A stretch of 26,210 bases of DNA from Anaerolineales bacterium (GTDB lineage: Bacteria > Chloroflexota > Anaerolineae > Anaerolineales > DRMV01): the NCBI GenBank assembly GCA_026985785.1, contig JALSPT010000227.1, forward strand, positions 1 to 26,210, in the 5' to 3' direction. Below, piece by piece: positions 1-6,540 of the stretch. A program made the translations under genes and the position numbers. Below the pieces are notes generated by a model that was not told the origin of the DNA, made no database searches, and saw only the letters and a list, made by a program, of their open reading frames with translations. Position 1 is the stretch's first letter. The number at the start of each line of letters is the position of its first letter.

Positions 1-751
1 GGGCCTGACGGTGGGCGTCCAGGTGGCGGTCGCGTTCCACTTGTACAAGAGGTGTCAACAAGCCCTGGTTGAGGATGTTGTTGATAGTGCGCTTGGTGAG
101 GTGGCTCCAATGAGCCAGGGTTTGCCGAGTGGCTTCCACGGCTTGGCCGGGGCGGATAGGCTGATGGGGCTCGCTGGGGCGTTGCTGGGAGAGGAAGTGG
201 GTCTGTCGCAGAGCGACGTACAGCCAGGCAGCCCGTGTGCCGAGGTAAGGCAGCCAGCGCAGAAAGTAGGCGGGGAGGAAAACAACGCGGTGTGGTTGTT
301 GCAACGCGTCCCGTAGACGAACACTGACTTCCTGGAGATCTGTGGCGGGTGGGGGGTGTGAGGAAGAGGCTCGAGAGGGGTGGGTAGGTTGGGAGGGGGG
401 CGGGGGCTCTGGCGGCGTGGTGCCCTCCTGCGGAGCAGTTGTTCCGTAAGGGGGCGAGGAGGGCGCGGTGAGTGTTTCGGCGGAGGCAGACGAGGCCACC
501 ACGAAAACCACCTGTACCGGTGCGTTGAGGATGCCGCGCAACTGATTTTCCAGGGGAGCACGCAGGCGTTCGGCCAGCCAGTCGCGCGCATACGCGTTGG
601 CCACCCCTATTTGTAGCACCTGTCCGTCGTAACTTAGCGGGCGCGCGTCGCGTACCCAGGTCTCAAACTCGGCCCGGTTGAGGGTGTAGCGTAGTTGCCC
701 AAGGGCTTGTTGCCAGGCTTTTTGGGCCTGGTCAAGAGAAGTGACGGACAT
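1..751 (-). CDS. DnaA N-domain / winged-helix replication initiator-like protein (partial, C-terminus beyond window)
   Basis: The reading frame is open from an ATG at 751 to the window edge, about 250 codons. An AGGA ribosome site lies five bases upstream of the ATG. Residues 8-85 (AWQQALGQLRYTLNRAEFET onward, ending near LENQLRGIL) match the DnaA domain I pattern, in which the W, F and TW positions of WxxaLxxL...FexWv are conserved. A Pro/Ser/Thr-rich linker covers about residues 87-140. The rest contains a helical, winged-helix-like segment (AAWLYVALRQ ... HWSHLTKRTINNILNQGLL). No AAA+ domain III is seen where a true DnaA would have one, so this is not chromosomal DnaA. By family knowledge, DnaA-N/HTH proteins accompany plasmid- or element-type replication genes. 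The neighbouring parAB supports a replicon-maintenance role, which is inferred. Confidence 0.75.
   Translation of the reverse strand, partial: MSVTSLDQAQKAWQQALGQLRYTLNRAEFETWVRDARPLSYDGQVLQIGVANAYARDWLAERLRAPLENQLRGILNAPVQVVFVVASSASAETLTAPSSPPYGTTAPQEGTTPPEPPPPSQPTHPSRASSSHPPPATDLQEVSVRLRDALQQPHRVVFLPAYFLRWLPYLGTRAAWLYVALRQTHFLSQQRPSEPHQPIRPGQAVEATRQTLAHWSHLTKRTINNILNQGLLTPLVQVERDRHLDAHRQA
431..446. repeat. Palindromic site 1 (candidate parS-like element)
   Basis: CGGAGCAGTTGTTCCG is a 16-bp imperfect palindrome. It matches the consensus CGGAACAATTGTTCCG at 14 of 16 positions. It lies inside the coding sequence for the Pro-rich linker of the DnaA-N protein, a stretch that can tolerate such a constraint. 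Confidence 0.6.
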
Positions 752-799
752 GGCATCCTGACAAAAGCGTGGCCACCTGCCAGGGAAGGGTAGAGGAGC

Positions 800-932
800 A
801 AAAAGGCAATACCGAAGCGATTCGTTTCCTTGCCGCAGGGCGCTTTGGGCCTTTGAGGCTGATAGGCGATGCCCTTGAGGCCTTGTTCAAACGCCCTTCA
901 TCGCTTTTGTTCAGGCGATGTTCGGTATTGCC
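800..932 (-). ncRNA. Candidate structured leader RNA/attenuator upstream of the initiator-like gene
   Basis: Read on the minus strand, a perfect 12-bp stem (GGCAATACCGAA at 932-921 with TTCGGTATTGCC at 816-805) closes about 104 nt and is followed at once by TTTTT (804-800). Inside it are a 6-bp hairpin (920-915 with 904-899, 10-nt loop) stacked directly on the closing stem, a 10-bp arm with one bulge (897-888 with 847-837) and a 5-bp apical stem (882-878 with 852-848). The U tract ends 49 nt before the ATG at 751. The position suggests a 5'-leader attenuator, as in plasmid rep control, but an origin-associated DNA structure is also possible. The base pairing is seen in the sequence. The function is inferred. 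Confidence 0.45.
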
Positions 933-1020
933 GGCCCCGTCGTTCCCAGGATGGGGTGGCGGGCTTTTTAAAGGGGCACGGTCAACTCGTATTTATTCCT
1001 TGCAAGGCAAAGGCGGCCAG

Positions 1021-1036
1021 GGGAACAATTGTTCCG
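1021..1036. repeat. Palindromic site 2 (candidate parS-like element)
   Basis: GGGAACAATTGTTCCG has a perfect 14-bp palindromic core at 1022-1035. It directly abuts the TAA stop codon (1037-1039, minus strand) of the AAA+ ATPase gene. It is the most symmetric of the five copies. Confidence 0.7.
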
Positions 1037-1804
1037 TTAGCCAATCATCCATGGTTCGATGGTGGTGCCGTTGCTTTCCAGTAAGGCTTCGAGGGCTGCT
1101 TTGCTCAGCCGCAATACTTCCCGGGGGTTGCCGCGGGAAAGGATGTAGATCCGCTCCAGTGCTTCGGGGGTAAACAGGGAGCCCATCACCCGCCCTGCTC
1201 GTCGTGTGATCTCTTCGATGACGAAAACCAGCGTGTCGTAATCCCATGGAGTGAGCAAATAGCGGGTGGCCTCTTCGACGCCGCGGGCGCTCCACGGGTG
1301 ATTGAACACCGCGTAACCGCTCAACACGACGGTCGTGCGTTGTGCCAGGTCGGCAATCAGTTGGGCGAGAGCAGGAGTGAGGGTTTGCTGGGCCAGGTCG
1401 ATCGCAATCCCGGCATACTGCTCTTGGAGAAACGCATTCAGGCGAGCCCGCCGCCCTTGCTCTTCCTTGACGCGCGGCAAGCCCAACCCGTCGTTGATAA
1501 GCTTCAGCAGCCGGTTGGCCGTGCGAGGGGCAACGGCCAGTACTACGGGCGCGTGTAAATGCCCTCCGGCCAGAAAACGTGCCAGGGCGGATTTGCCACT
1601 CCCCGCTTCGCCGTCGATGAGTATCAGGCCGCGCGCTTCGGCAAACCATTGCTGCCGGATTTCCTGGTACACGCGCGCAATCTGGTTGGTGGGCACAAAG
1701 TACCGCCCGTCCTTGAAAGTGTCGAACGGGTTTTCCAGCAGACGGAGCATCTGCAGGCGAAGCGCCCGCTGGGCTACGCTTGAAGATGTCGGAAAAGTTT
1801 CCAT
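1037..1804 (-). CDS. AAA+ ATPase, ExeA/TniB-like
   Basis: This is a 255-aa ATPase. The Walker A motif GEAGSGKS is at residues 65-72. A later SRGNPREVLRL segment resembles the sensor-2 GxPR motif of ORC/TniB/ExeA-type AAA+ proteins. The ATG at 1804 was chosen because AGAGGTG lies just before it and a perfect TATAAT lies 19 nt upstream. The frame stays open for another 101 codons upstream but has no comparable ribosome site there. It is divergent from parA across a shared promoter region, so it probably belongs to the maintenance module as a helper ATPase for replication, partition or transposition-like target handling. No transposase lies nearby, which argues against a Tn7/TniB role. The exact function is unknown. 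Confidence 0.7.
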   Translation of the reverse strand: METFPTSSSVAQRALRLQMLRLLENPFDTFKDGRYFVPTNQIARVYQEIRQQWFAEARGLILIDGEAGSGKSALARFLAGGHLHAPVVLAVAPRTANRLLKLINDGLGLPRVKEEQGRRARLNAFLQEQYAGIAIDLAQQTLTPALAQLIADLAQRTTVVLSGYAVFNHPWSARGVEEATRYLLTPWDYDTLVFVIEEITRRAGRVMGSLFTPEALERIYILSRGNPREVLRLSKAALEALLESNGTTIEPWMIG

Positions 1805-1822
1805 GGTCACCTCTTTTGGTGG

Positions 1823-1828
1823 ATTATA
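1823..1828 (-). promoter_or_regulatory. -10 element of the AAA+ ATPase gene
   Basis: A perfect TATAAT on the minus strand lies 19 nt upstream of the ATG at 1804. The region 17-18 bp further upstream (TTATGC) is only a weak -35 match, so the promoter may need an activator. Confidence 0.5.
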
Positions 1829-1918
1829 CCGTAAGGCCGAGAATGTGCATAACCTGCTTGTCAGGGGCATTTTTTGCACAAAACGAAAGGGAAGGGCGTT
1901 TTGTTTGTGAAAATATGC

Positions 1919-1947
1919 TTGCCTTTTGAGGGCAGGAATGATAAGAT
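1919..1947 (+). promoter_or_regulatory. Promoter of parA
   Basis: The -35 TTGCCT (1919-1924) and -10 TAAGAT (1942-1947) are separated by 17 bp, about 60 bp upstream of the parA start. Each hexamer matches the sigma-70 consensus at four of six positions. Small dyads nearby (for example CCTG CTTGT CAGG at 1851-1863) could be operators. Confidence 0.45.
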
Positions 1948-2009
1948 AAAGGTGAGCGGATGGGCGTCGGGTTGGCGCACCTCCTCTTGTGGTTGGGAAG
2001 GAGAAACGT

Positions 2010-2831
2010 ATGATTTTGGCCGTGTCGGCTCTCAAGGGAGGGCCGGGAAAAACAACTTTTGCCGTCAATGTGGCTGCGGGGCTGGCGCTGAAGATCGGTG
2101 GGCGCACGCCGCGTCCGCGGGTGTTGTTGGTGGATTTGGATCCGCAGGCCCACGCGGCTTACTGGGCGCTGGGGAAATCGCGCGGTGATCCGCTGCCCCG
2201 TGTTGAGGAAGATCTCTCGGCGCATCTGTTGGGCTCGGCTCGCGGCTCGCCGTTGGACATCATCCACCCGGCGGCTTTCCCGGAGTCGGGTAACCTGGAC
2301 GTGGTGTTGACTCGCCCTCAAGGGATGGCGCAGGCCGAGCGGGTGCTCACTTCCGATTTGGCGGAGGGGATCTATGCGCTGGAGGAGTATCTTGAGCCGC
2401 TACGGGGCGCGTATGCAGTGATTGTGGTGGATACGCCCCCCTCGGCGGGGGCTATGACCTTGAATGCGTTGGTGGCGGCCGATGCTGTGCTCATCCCGAT
2501 GGAATTGACCAAAATGGGCGTGGATGGCTTGCGGGAGACGTTGGCCGTGGTGGAAAAAATCCGCCGACGGCACAACCCTGAAATGCGCATTGTGGGTATC
2601 GCCCCCAACCGGTGTGATTTCCGTCGCAGCGAAACCAATGATATTTACCGCTTCATGCGCCAGCAGTACAAGGATTTGGTCTTGCTGCCAGTGGCCGAGC
2701 GTGCCCAGGTGGCATATGCTTCCTCTCTGCGCCGGGACATTTTCACCCATTTGGGTTCTACGCAAGACCAGGCTGTGGTGGAAATGAGACGTGTGGTAGA
2801 GGCGGTGGCGCAGCGGTTGGGGTTGCGTTGA
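2010..2831 (+). CDS. parA: ParA-family partition ATPase
   Basis: This 273-aa deviant Walker A ATPase drives DNA segregation with ParB. KGGPGKTT is at residues 9-16, VLLVDLDPQ (Walker A') at 38-46 and VIVVDTPPSA (Walker B) at 137-146. A later LIPMELTKMGVDGL segment is also typical of the family. The start at 2010 is preceded by GGGAAGGAG six bases away. A GTG at 1989 in the same frame has no such site. The protein has no N-terminal HTH, so it is of the short type (chromosomal or type Ib-like) and does not look self-repressing. ParB follows after a 97-bp gap holding a palindromic site. The assignment to the ParA/Soj family is firm. Whether it serves a plasmid, an integrated element or the chromosome is not visible. 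Confidence 0.92.
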   Translation: MILAVSALKGGPGKTTFAVNVAAGLALKIGGRTPRPRVLLVDLDPQAHAAYWALGKSRGDPLPRVEEDLSAHLLGSARGSPLDIIHPAAFPESGNLDVVLTRPQGMAQAERVLTSDLAEGIYALEEYLEPLRGAYAVIVVDTPPSAGAMTLNALVAADAVLIPMELTKMGVDGLRETLAVVEKIRRRHNPEMRIVGIAPNRCDFRRSETNDIYRFMRQQYKDLVLLPVAERAQVAYASSLRRDIFTHLGSTQDQAVVEMRRVVEAVAQRLGLR

Positions 2832-2882
2832 TGGAGGGGTGAAAGGTGCCCTGGGGTAGGCTCTGTTCTGGTGGCCGGGTGA

Positions 2883-2898
2883 CGGAACGATTGTTCCG
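2883..2898. repeat. Palindromic site 3 (candidate parS-like element)
   Basis: CGGAACGATTGTTCCG lies in the short gap between parA and parB, 30 bp upstream of the parB start. It has one mismatch to the consensus. Binding of ParB here could also regulate its own gene. Confidence 0.7.
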
Positions 2899-2928
2899 CA
2901 GGCCTCCCTTTATCTTTTGGAGCGTATG

Positions 2929-4071
2929 ATGGCTCGAAGACGGAAACCTCAATGGTCGGCTGATGATTTTCAGCCTACTGCCGATACCCAATACGACGAC
3001 CTGTTGCAGCGGGCAGCGGAACCTGTAGGTGGGCGAAAAGCACGAAAGCGGGTGACGCGTGTGCCGGTGACGCAGATTTTGCCCGATCCATACCAGCCGC
3101 GTCCCCTCTTGCCGCCAGAAATCAAGCGGGATTTCTTCGCCGGTGCATTGAACTGCTTTGAGGCGGCCCGCGCCTGGTTGGCCCTGGCCGAGCAGGAACC
3201 TGCGGAGGCCGAGCGCGTGCATGCCCTCCTCCACATGGGCTCTTCCTTTCAGGAGCACGGCCAAATCAAGCCCGTGACGGGCTACTGGGATGCCCAGACG
3301 CGCCGGTTCATTTTGGAGACTGGCGAGCGCCGTTTTTGGGCCGCTGTGCTGCAGGCGGTACAGCAGGGCGCGGCTGAGGAGCCCCAACTGGAGGCGTTGG
3401 TGGTCGAGCGCCCTTCTCGCGCCCGCCAGGTGTTGGAGAATATCACCGCCGAGCCGCCCAGCGCGGTCATGCGGGCGCGGGAAATTGCTGCTCTGGTGCT
3501 GGAGCAGATGGGTATCTTGCCGGAAACCGGCGAAAGTGATTTTGCTTACTATCGCAGGGCGGCTGAGATTCGTCGTTTGCCTTCGGAAGTGGTGCAGCAC
3601 GTCCAGCAGGTTTTAGGGATGAGTCGCCGTTACATTCGCTATTACCTGCAGATTTTGTTGCTCCCCGACGATTTGCTGCTGCTGGCCGACCGCTACCGCT
3701 TGACCGAGGGCGCGCTGCGGGAGGTGTTGAAGGGTGCACCAGAGACGTGGGAAGAGGGAATAAAGATGTTGATCAGTGCTCAGGCGCGGCCCGAGGACGA
3801 AGCCCCCGTTGCAGCAACCAAAGAAACGCCTCGGAAGGCGCGCCCTCGTCGGGCACAACTCGACCCGCGCCTATCGGTGGCGCGCCGGATGCGAACACCG
3901 GTGCGTACCCTCCTGCGGCTGGAAAGCGACGACGTCCCCAAGGTGGCGGAGCACTTTGCCGCCGAACTGGGCGACCCTGCCACCGTGCGGCAGGCTGCCG
4001 AAGCGTTGGAGGCACTGGCGGCACATTTGCGCGCCTGGGTGGAGGCGGGTGAGGAAAATCCTTTAGCGTGA
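2929..4071 (+). CDS. parB: ParB-family partition protein with N-domain insertion
   Basis: This 380-aa protein is the likely centromere-binding CTPase partner of ParA. The family boxes are seen in order: ILPDPYQPR (50-58), HGQIKPV (110-116, the usual GxxQPI box), TGERRFWAA (131-139), and ENITAEPPSAVMRA (170-183). A helix-turn-helix region follows around MSRRYIRYYLQ to GALREVL (231-268). About 45 residues (roughly 62-106) separate the QPR box from the GQIKP box, more than in typical ParB. A basic, Ala-rich linker near 285-310 is followed by a C-terminal region that may dimerise. The second of two adjacent ATGs was chosen because GGAG lies six bases before it. A perfect terminator follows the gene. 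Confidence 0.88.
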   Translation: MARRRKPQWSADDFQPTADTQYDDLLQRAAEPVGGRKARKRVTRVPVTQILPDPYQPRPLLPPEIKRDFFAGALNCFEAARAWLALAEQEPAEAERVHALLHMGSSFQEHGQIKPVTGYWDAQTRRFILETGERRFWAAVLQAVQQGAAEEPQLEALVVERPSRARQVLENITAEPPSAVMRAREIAALVLEQMGILPETGESDFAYYRRAAEIRRLPSEVVQHVQQVLGMSRRYIRYYLQILLLPDDLLLLADRYRLTEGALREVLKGAPETWEEGIKMLISAQARPEDEAPVAATKETPRKARPRRAQLDPRLSVARRMRTPVRTLLRLESDDVPKVAEHFAAELGDPATVRQAAEALEALAAHLRAWVEAGEENPLA

Positions 4072-4092
4072 TAACAAGTTCTGTGGCATGTG

Positions 4093-4122
4093 AAAAGGAG
4101 CGCCCGTCGGCGCTCCTTTTTT
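4093..4122 (+). terminator. Intrinsic terminator of parB
   Basis: A perfect 12-bp stem (AAAAGGAGCGCC / GGCGCTCCTTTT) with a CGTC loop runs into six T residues. It lies 21 bp after the parB stop. Read the other way it has a shorter T run and could weakly serve the convergent lipoprotein gene. Confidence 0.9.
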
Positions 4123-4140
4123 GGGTAAAGCCTTCTCTTG

Positions 4141-4156
4141 TGGAACAATTGTGCCG
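4141..4156. repeat. Palindromic site 4 (candidate parS-like element)
   Basis: TGGAACAATTGTGCCG directly abuts the TAG stop (4157-4159, minus strand) of the lipoprotein gene. Bases 4142-4156 are identical to 6365-6379, so the two copies bracket the lipoprotein gene as direct repeats. Confidence 0.65.
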
Positions 4157-6316
4157 CTAAGGGGTGGCTTGCCAGGTGGTGATGCGGTCGGTTTGGACGA
4201 CGACCAGTCGGGAGCCGTCTTCGGCGAAACGGAAGGCCAACGTGCCCGCGGGGAGGATGAGGGTGCGGATGTGCCGCCCGCTGGGAAGGCTGTAGAGCGC
4301 CAGCGAGTGGTCCGCGGGGTCGTACATCCAGAAGAAGTCGCCGGGCCCGGCGCCAATCTGCAGCGGCGGGAGCGATGATGGGCGCTCGTCTGGGGGAGGT
4401 TCCTCGCGGCTGGGTGTGAACTCGCCTACCTGATCGCCGCTTGCAACTTCCCATACCCCGCCCGCGCTGCTGATGAGGTAACGCCCGTCGCTGGAAAAGG
4501 TCAGCCGCCCGCAAGCAGGCTTGGATTTCCCTTTGACCGTGAGCAGTAGGTTTGGGAGGCGCTGGAGAGGTTGTGTGCGCCAGAGGAAGATGGCTTCGTG
4601 GCCGTAGGGCGGTTGGTTGCACAAAGCAACGTATTGCCCCTGAGGCTGGATGGCCTTGGCTTGAACGTGTTTCCCGTCTTCCAGTTGCCCCAGAATCTCC
4701 TGCGTGGCGCCGTCTACCAGCGCCACGAAGCGGCTGGCGCAGAGCAGCAGGCGCGCCTGGGCGTCGGCTTTGCAATCTGGCCACCATGCAGCGCCTTGCA
4801 TGTAGGTATGGGTCACTTTCTGGGTGTTCAAATCCCACATCTGAACGCCTTCGGGGGAGGATAGGGTCAGCAGGTGGTCGTTGACGAAGCGGAAAAAGAT
4901 GGAGGTGTTCACTAGGTCATTTTTCTCCGGGCGTCGGAGGATGAAGTCGGGTTCGTTGTTGGGTAGGGTGAAAATGGCGATGCCCTGGAAGCCGTCGGTC
5001 CGGGCCAGCCGTTGGCCGTTGGGAGTGATCTCAACGGCCAGGTCGGGGTAGGAGAAAAGCCCCATGACCTCGTCGGCGGCGCGGGTTTCGGCCACCAGGT
5101 GGCCTTCCAGATCCCACACCCGCAGGTAGCCGTCGTGAGAGGTGGTGAGGAACCGTTGGCGGTCGGGCGCAAAGCGCAGGTTTGCCCCGCCGGCGATTTG
5201 TGTTAGACGTAGTGTCTTGACGATTTCACGGCTGCCGATCTGCCGCCAGAGCACCTGGGCGTCAAAGGGCGGCGAGGTGTGGGCGAATAACATGCCGACC
5301 TGCGTCTGGGATGCAAAATCCGTGGACACGGCGAGCCAGCTGTCGAAGGTTTCGGTTTGAGGGTCGTAGCGGCCGACCCCAAAGGAAAACGCGCTCAAAC
5401 GGGGGCCGGTGAAGGCCACCTTGACGCTGATGTCGCGGTCCAACACGAGAACGCGATTTTCGTCGGGGGACAACGCCATGAGCCTGCCAGGATAGATGGC
5501 ATAGCGCCGTTTTTGGTGAAGGTTGAAAACCACTGTGAAAGCGCCTGGATCCAGTTCCGCCCGGCTCCAGAGGAAAAGCCAGTTTTCGTCTTTGGTGATG
5601 AACCCAAAGTTGAGATCCAACATGCCTCGTGCGCTGCGAGGAACATCGTAGCGTTGAAGGTCGTGGGTGGCGGGCTCGTACACCAGCACGGTACGGGGGG
5701 CGGCCAGCGCCACGACGTAGCGCCCGTGGGGGCTGAAGCGCAAGTCGGTAATCTGTGCTTCATCACCGAAGGGGGTGAGATCCACCGGTGTGGTTTCCCC
5801 ATCGGGGATGGCGACCAGGACGTAGTGGTCATCACCAGTGCGTGCCAGGATGTTTTCGTCATCCACCCATTGGCGAAAAGTGAGGTTGGGGTACAGGGCT
5901 TCTTTTCGAAGCGTTTGAGCGTCCCAGATGGCTATGCGGGGCATGCCGCCGGTCAACTGCCCGGCGATGCGTGTTCCGTCGGGAGACCATGCGGCAGCAG
6001 CCAACACGCCGTGGTAGCCGTGCCATGGTGTTTCGGCAACCGGCTTGAGCATGGGGAGTGTCTCGGCAGAAAGGGGTTGAGGGGTGGCGGTGGGGGTGAT
6101 GGTGGGGGTGGGCGAAGCCGTGGGCGTGGAGGTCAAGGTTGGCGTGGGGCTTGGTGAGGGCGTGGGTGTGTGGGAGGGGGAGATGGTTGGTGGTGGGATG
6201 GATGGGACGGACGTGGGGGTAGGTGGTGGTGATGAATGACACCCGACAAGGGCAACGGCGGTGAGGAAAAGCACCAAGGTTATCCAGAGTCGCTTAGGTG
6301 TGGATGGAAGGGGCAT
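4157..6316 (-). CDS. Beta-propeller (WD40-like) lipoprotein
   Basis: This is a 719-aa predicted surface lipoprotein. The N-terminus is a signal peptide ending in the lipobox LVGC (Cys near residue 27). A long linker of Pro, Thr and Ser repeats follows. The rest is made of WD40/YncE-like blades, with recurring motifs such as WSPDGTRIAG, RFSPHGRYVVAL, DGYLRVWDLEGHLV, VQMWDLNTQKV and FSSDGRYLIS. The start at 6316 has AAGGAG six bases upstream, whereas the open frame further upstream has none. No catalytic motif is seen, so a ligand-binding or scaffolding role outside the membrane is the limit of inference. It lies convergent to parB and is bracketed by two identical palindromic sites. It may be cargo of the maintenance module. 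Confidence 0.8.
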   Translation of the reverse strand: MPLPSTPKRLWITLVLFLTAVALVGCHSSPPPTPTSVPSIPPPTISPSHTPTPSPSPTPTLTSTPTASPTPTITPTATPQPLSAETLPMLKPVAETPWHGYHGVLAAAAWSPDGTRIAGQLTGGMPRIAIWDAQTLRKEALYPNLTFRQWVDDENILARTGDDHYVLVAIPDGETTPVDLTPFGDEAQITDLRFSPHGRYVVALAAPRTVLVYEPATHDLQRYDVPRSARGMLDLNFGFITKDENWLFLWSRAELDPGAFTVVFNLHQKRRYAIYPGRLMALSPDENRVLVLDRDISVKVAFTGPRLSAFSFGVGRYDPQTETFDSWLAVSTDFASQTQVGMLFAHTSPPFDAQVLWRQIGSREIVKTLRLTQIAGGANLRFAPDRQRFLTTSHDGYLRVWDLEGHLVAETRAADEVMGLFSYPDLAVEITPNGQRLARTDGFQGIAIFTLPNNEPDFILRRPEKNDLVNTSIFFRFVNDHLLTLSSPEGVQMWDLNTQKVTHTYMQGAAWWPDCKADAQARLLLCASRFVALVDGATQEILGQLEDGKHVQAKAIQPQGQYVALCNQPPYGHEAIFLWRTQPLQRLPNLLLTVKGKSKPACGRLTFSSDGRYLISSAGGVWEVASGDQVGEFTPSREEPPPDERPSSLPPLQIGAGPGDFFWMYDPADHSLALYSLPSGRHIRTLILPAGTLAFRFAEDGSRLVVVQTDRITTWQATP

Positions 6317-6363
6317 AGGGTACTCCTTGGCTTTTGGGAAAAGGGCGTGTGCTTCTTTGGTAG

Positions 6364-6379
6364 CGGAACAATTGTGCCG
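6364..6379. repeat. Palindromic site 5 (candidate parS-like element)
   Basis: CGGAACAATTGTGCCG lies 48 bp upstream of the lipoprotein start. It shares the GTGCCG right half with site 4. It is the last copy found; none was seen from 6400 to 26210. Confidence 0.65.
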
Positions 6380-6485
6380 TCTAACGATGGGGAAATGGAT
6401 GGTGGGAGGCGCGTGGGACGCGAGGGGACATAGGAATCTGGGGGAAAAAATTGGCAGTGGCAGGAGGAAAAAAGTGGCACCCTGC

Positions 6486-6500
6486 ATTTCGTATAGCCAT
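6486..6500. repeat. Direct repeat copy A
   Basis: ATTTCGTATAGCCAT is repeated exactly at 7016-7030. The pair flanks the miniature element at 6541-6945. The similarity does not extend beyond 15 bp. Confidence 0.6.
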
Positions 6501-6540
6501 AATAACCCTACGGCAAAGGACAGATGTCGTGTAGGCCACT

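Larger units (their letters stand above)
752..1036. other. Intergenic region between initiator-like gene and AAA+ gene
   Basis: This 285-bp gap has no convincing ORF. It holds the structured element at 800-932 and the palindrome at 1021-1036. Two TTGTTCA and two GGCGATG copies also occur between 864 and 920, mostly as parts of the folded structure. No recognisable DnaA-box cluster (TTATCCACA type) was found, so an origin is possible but not shown. Confidence 0.5.

Noticed and set aside
1022..1035. Reading the GAAC-N4-GTTC palindromes as certain LexA boxes
   Set aside because: The centre AATT does not fit the full CGAACRNRYGTTYC pattern, no SOS genes are near, and one copy lies in a coding region. 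Kept only as an alternative to a centromere.
1041..1800. AAA+ ATPase as a TniB-type transposition protein
   Set aside because: No TniA/TniQ-like or other transposase gene and no matching element ends were seen nearby. The parAB context fits replicon maintenance better.
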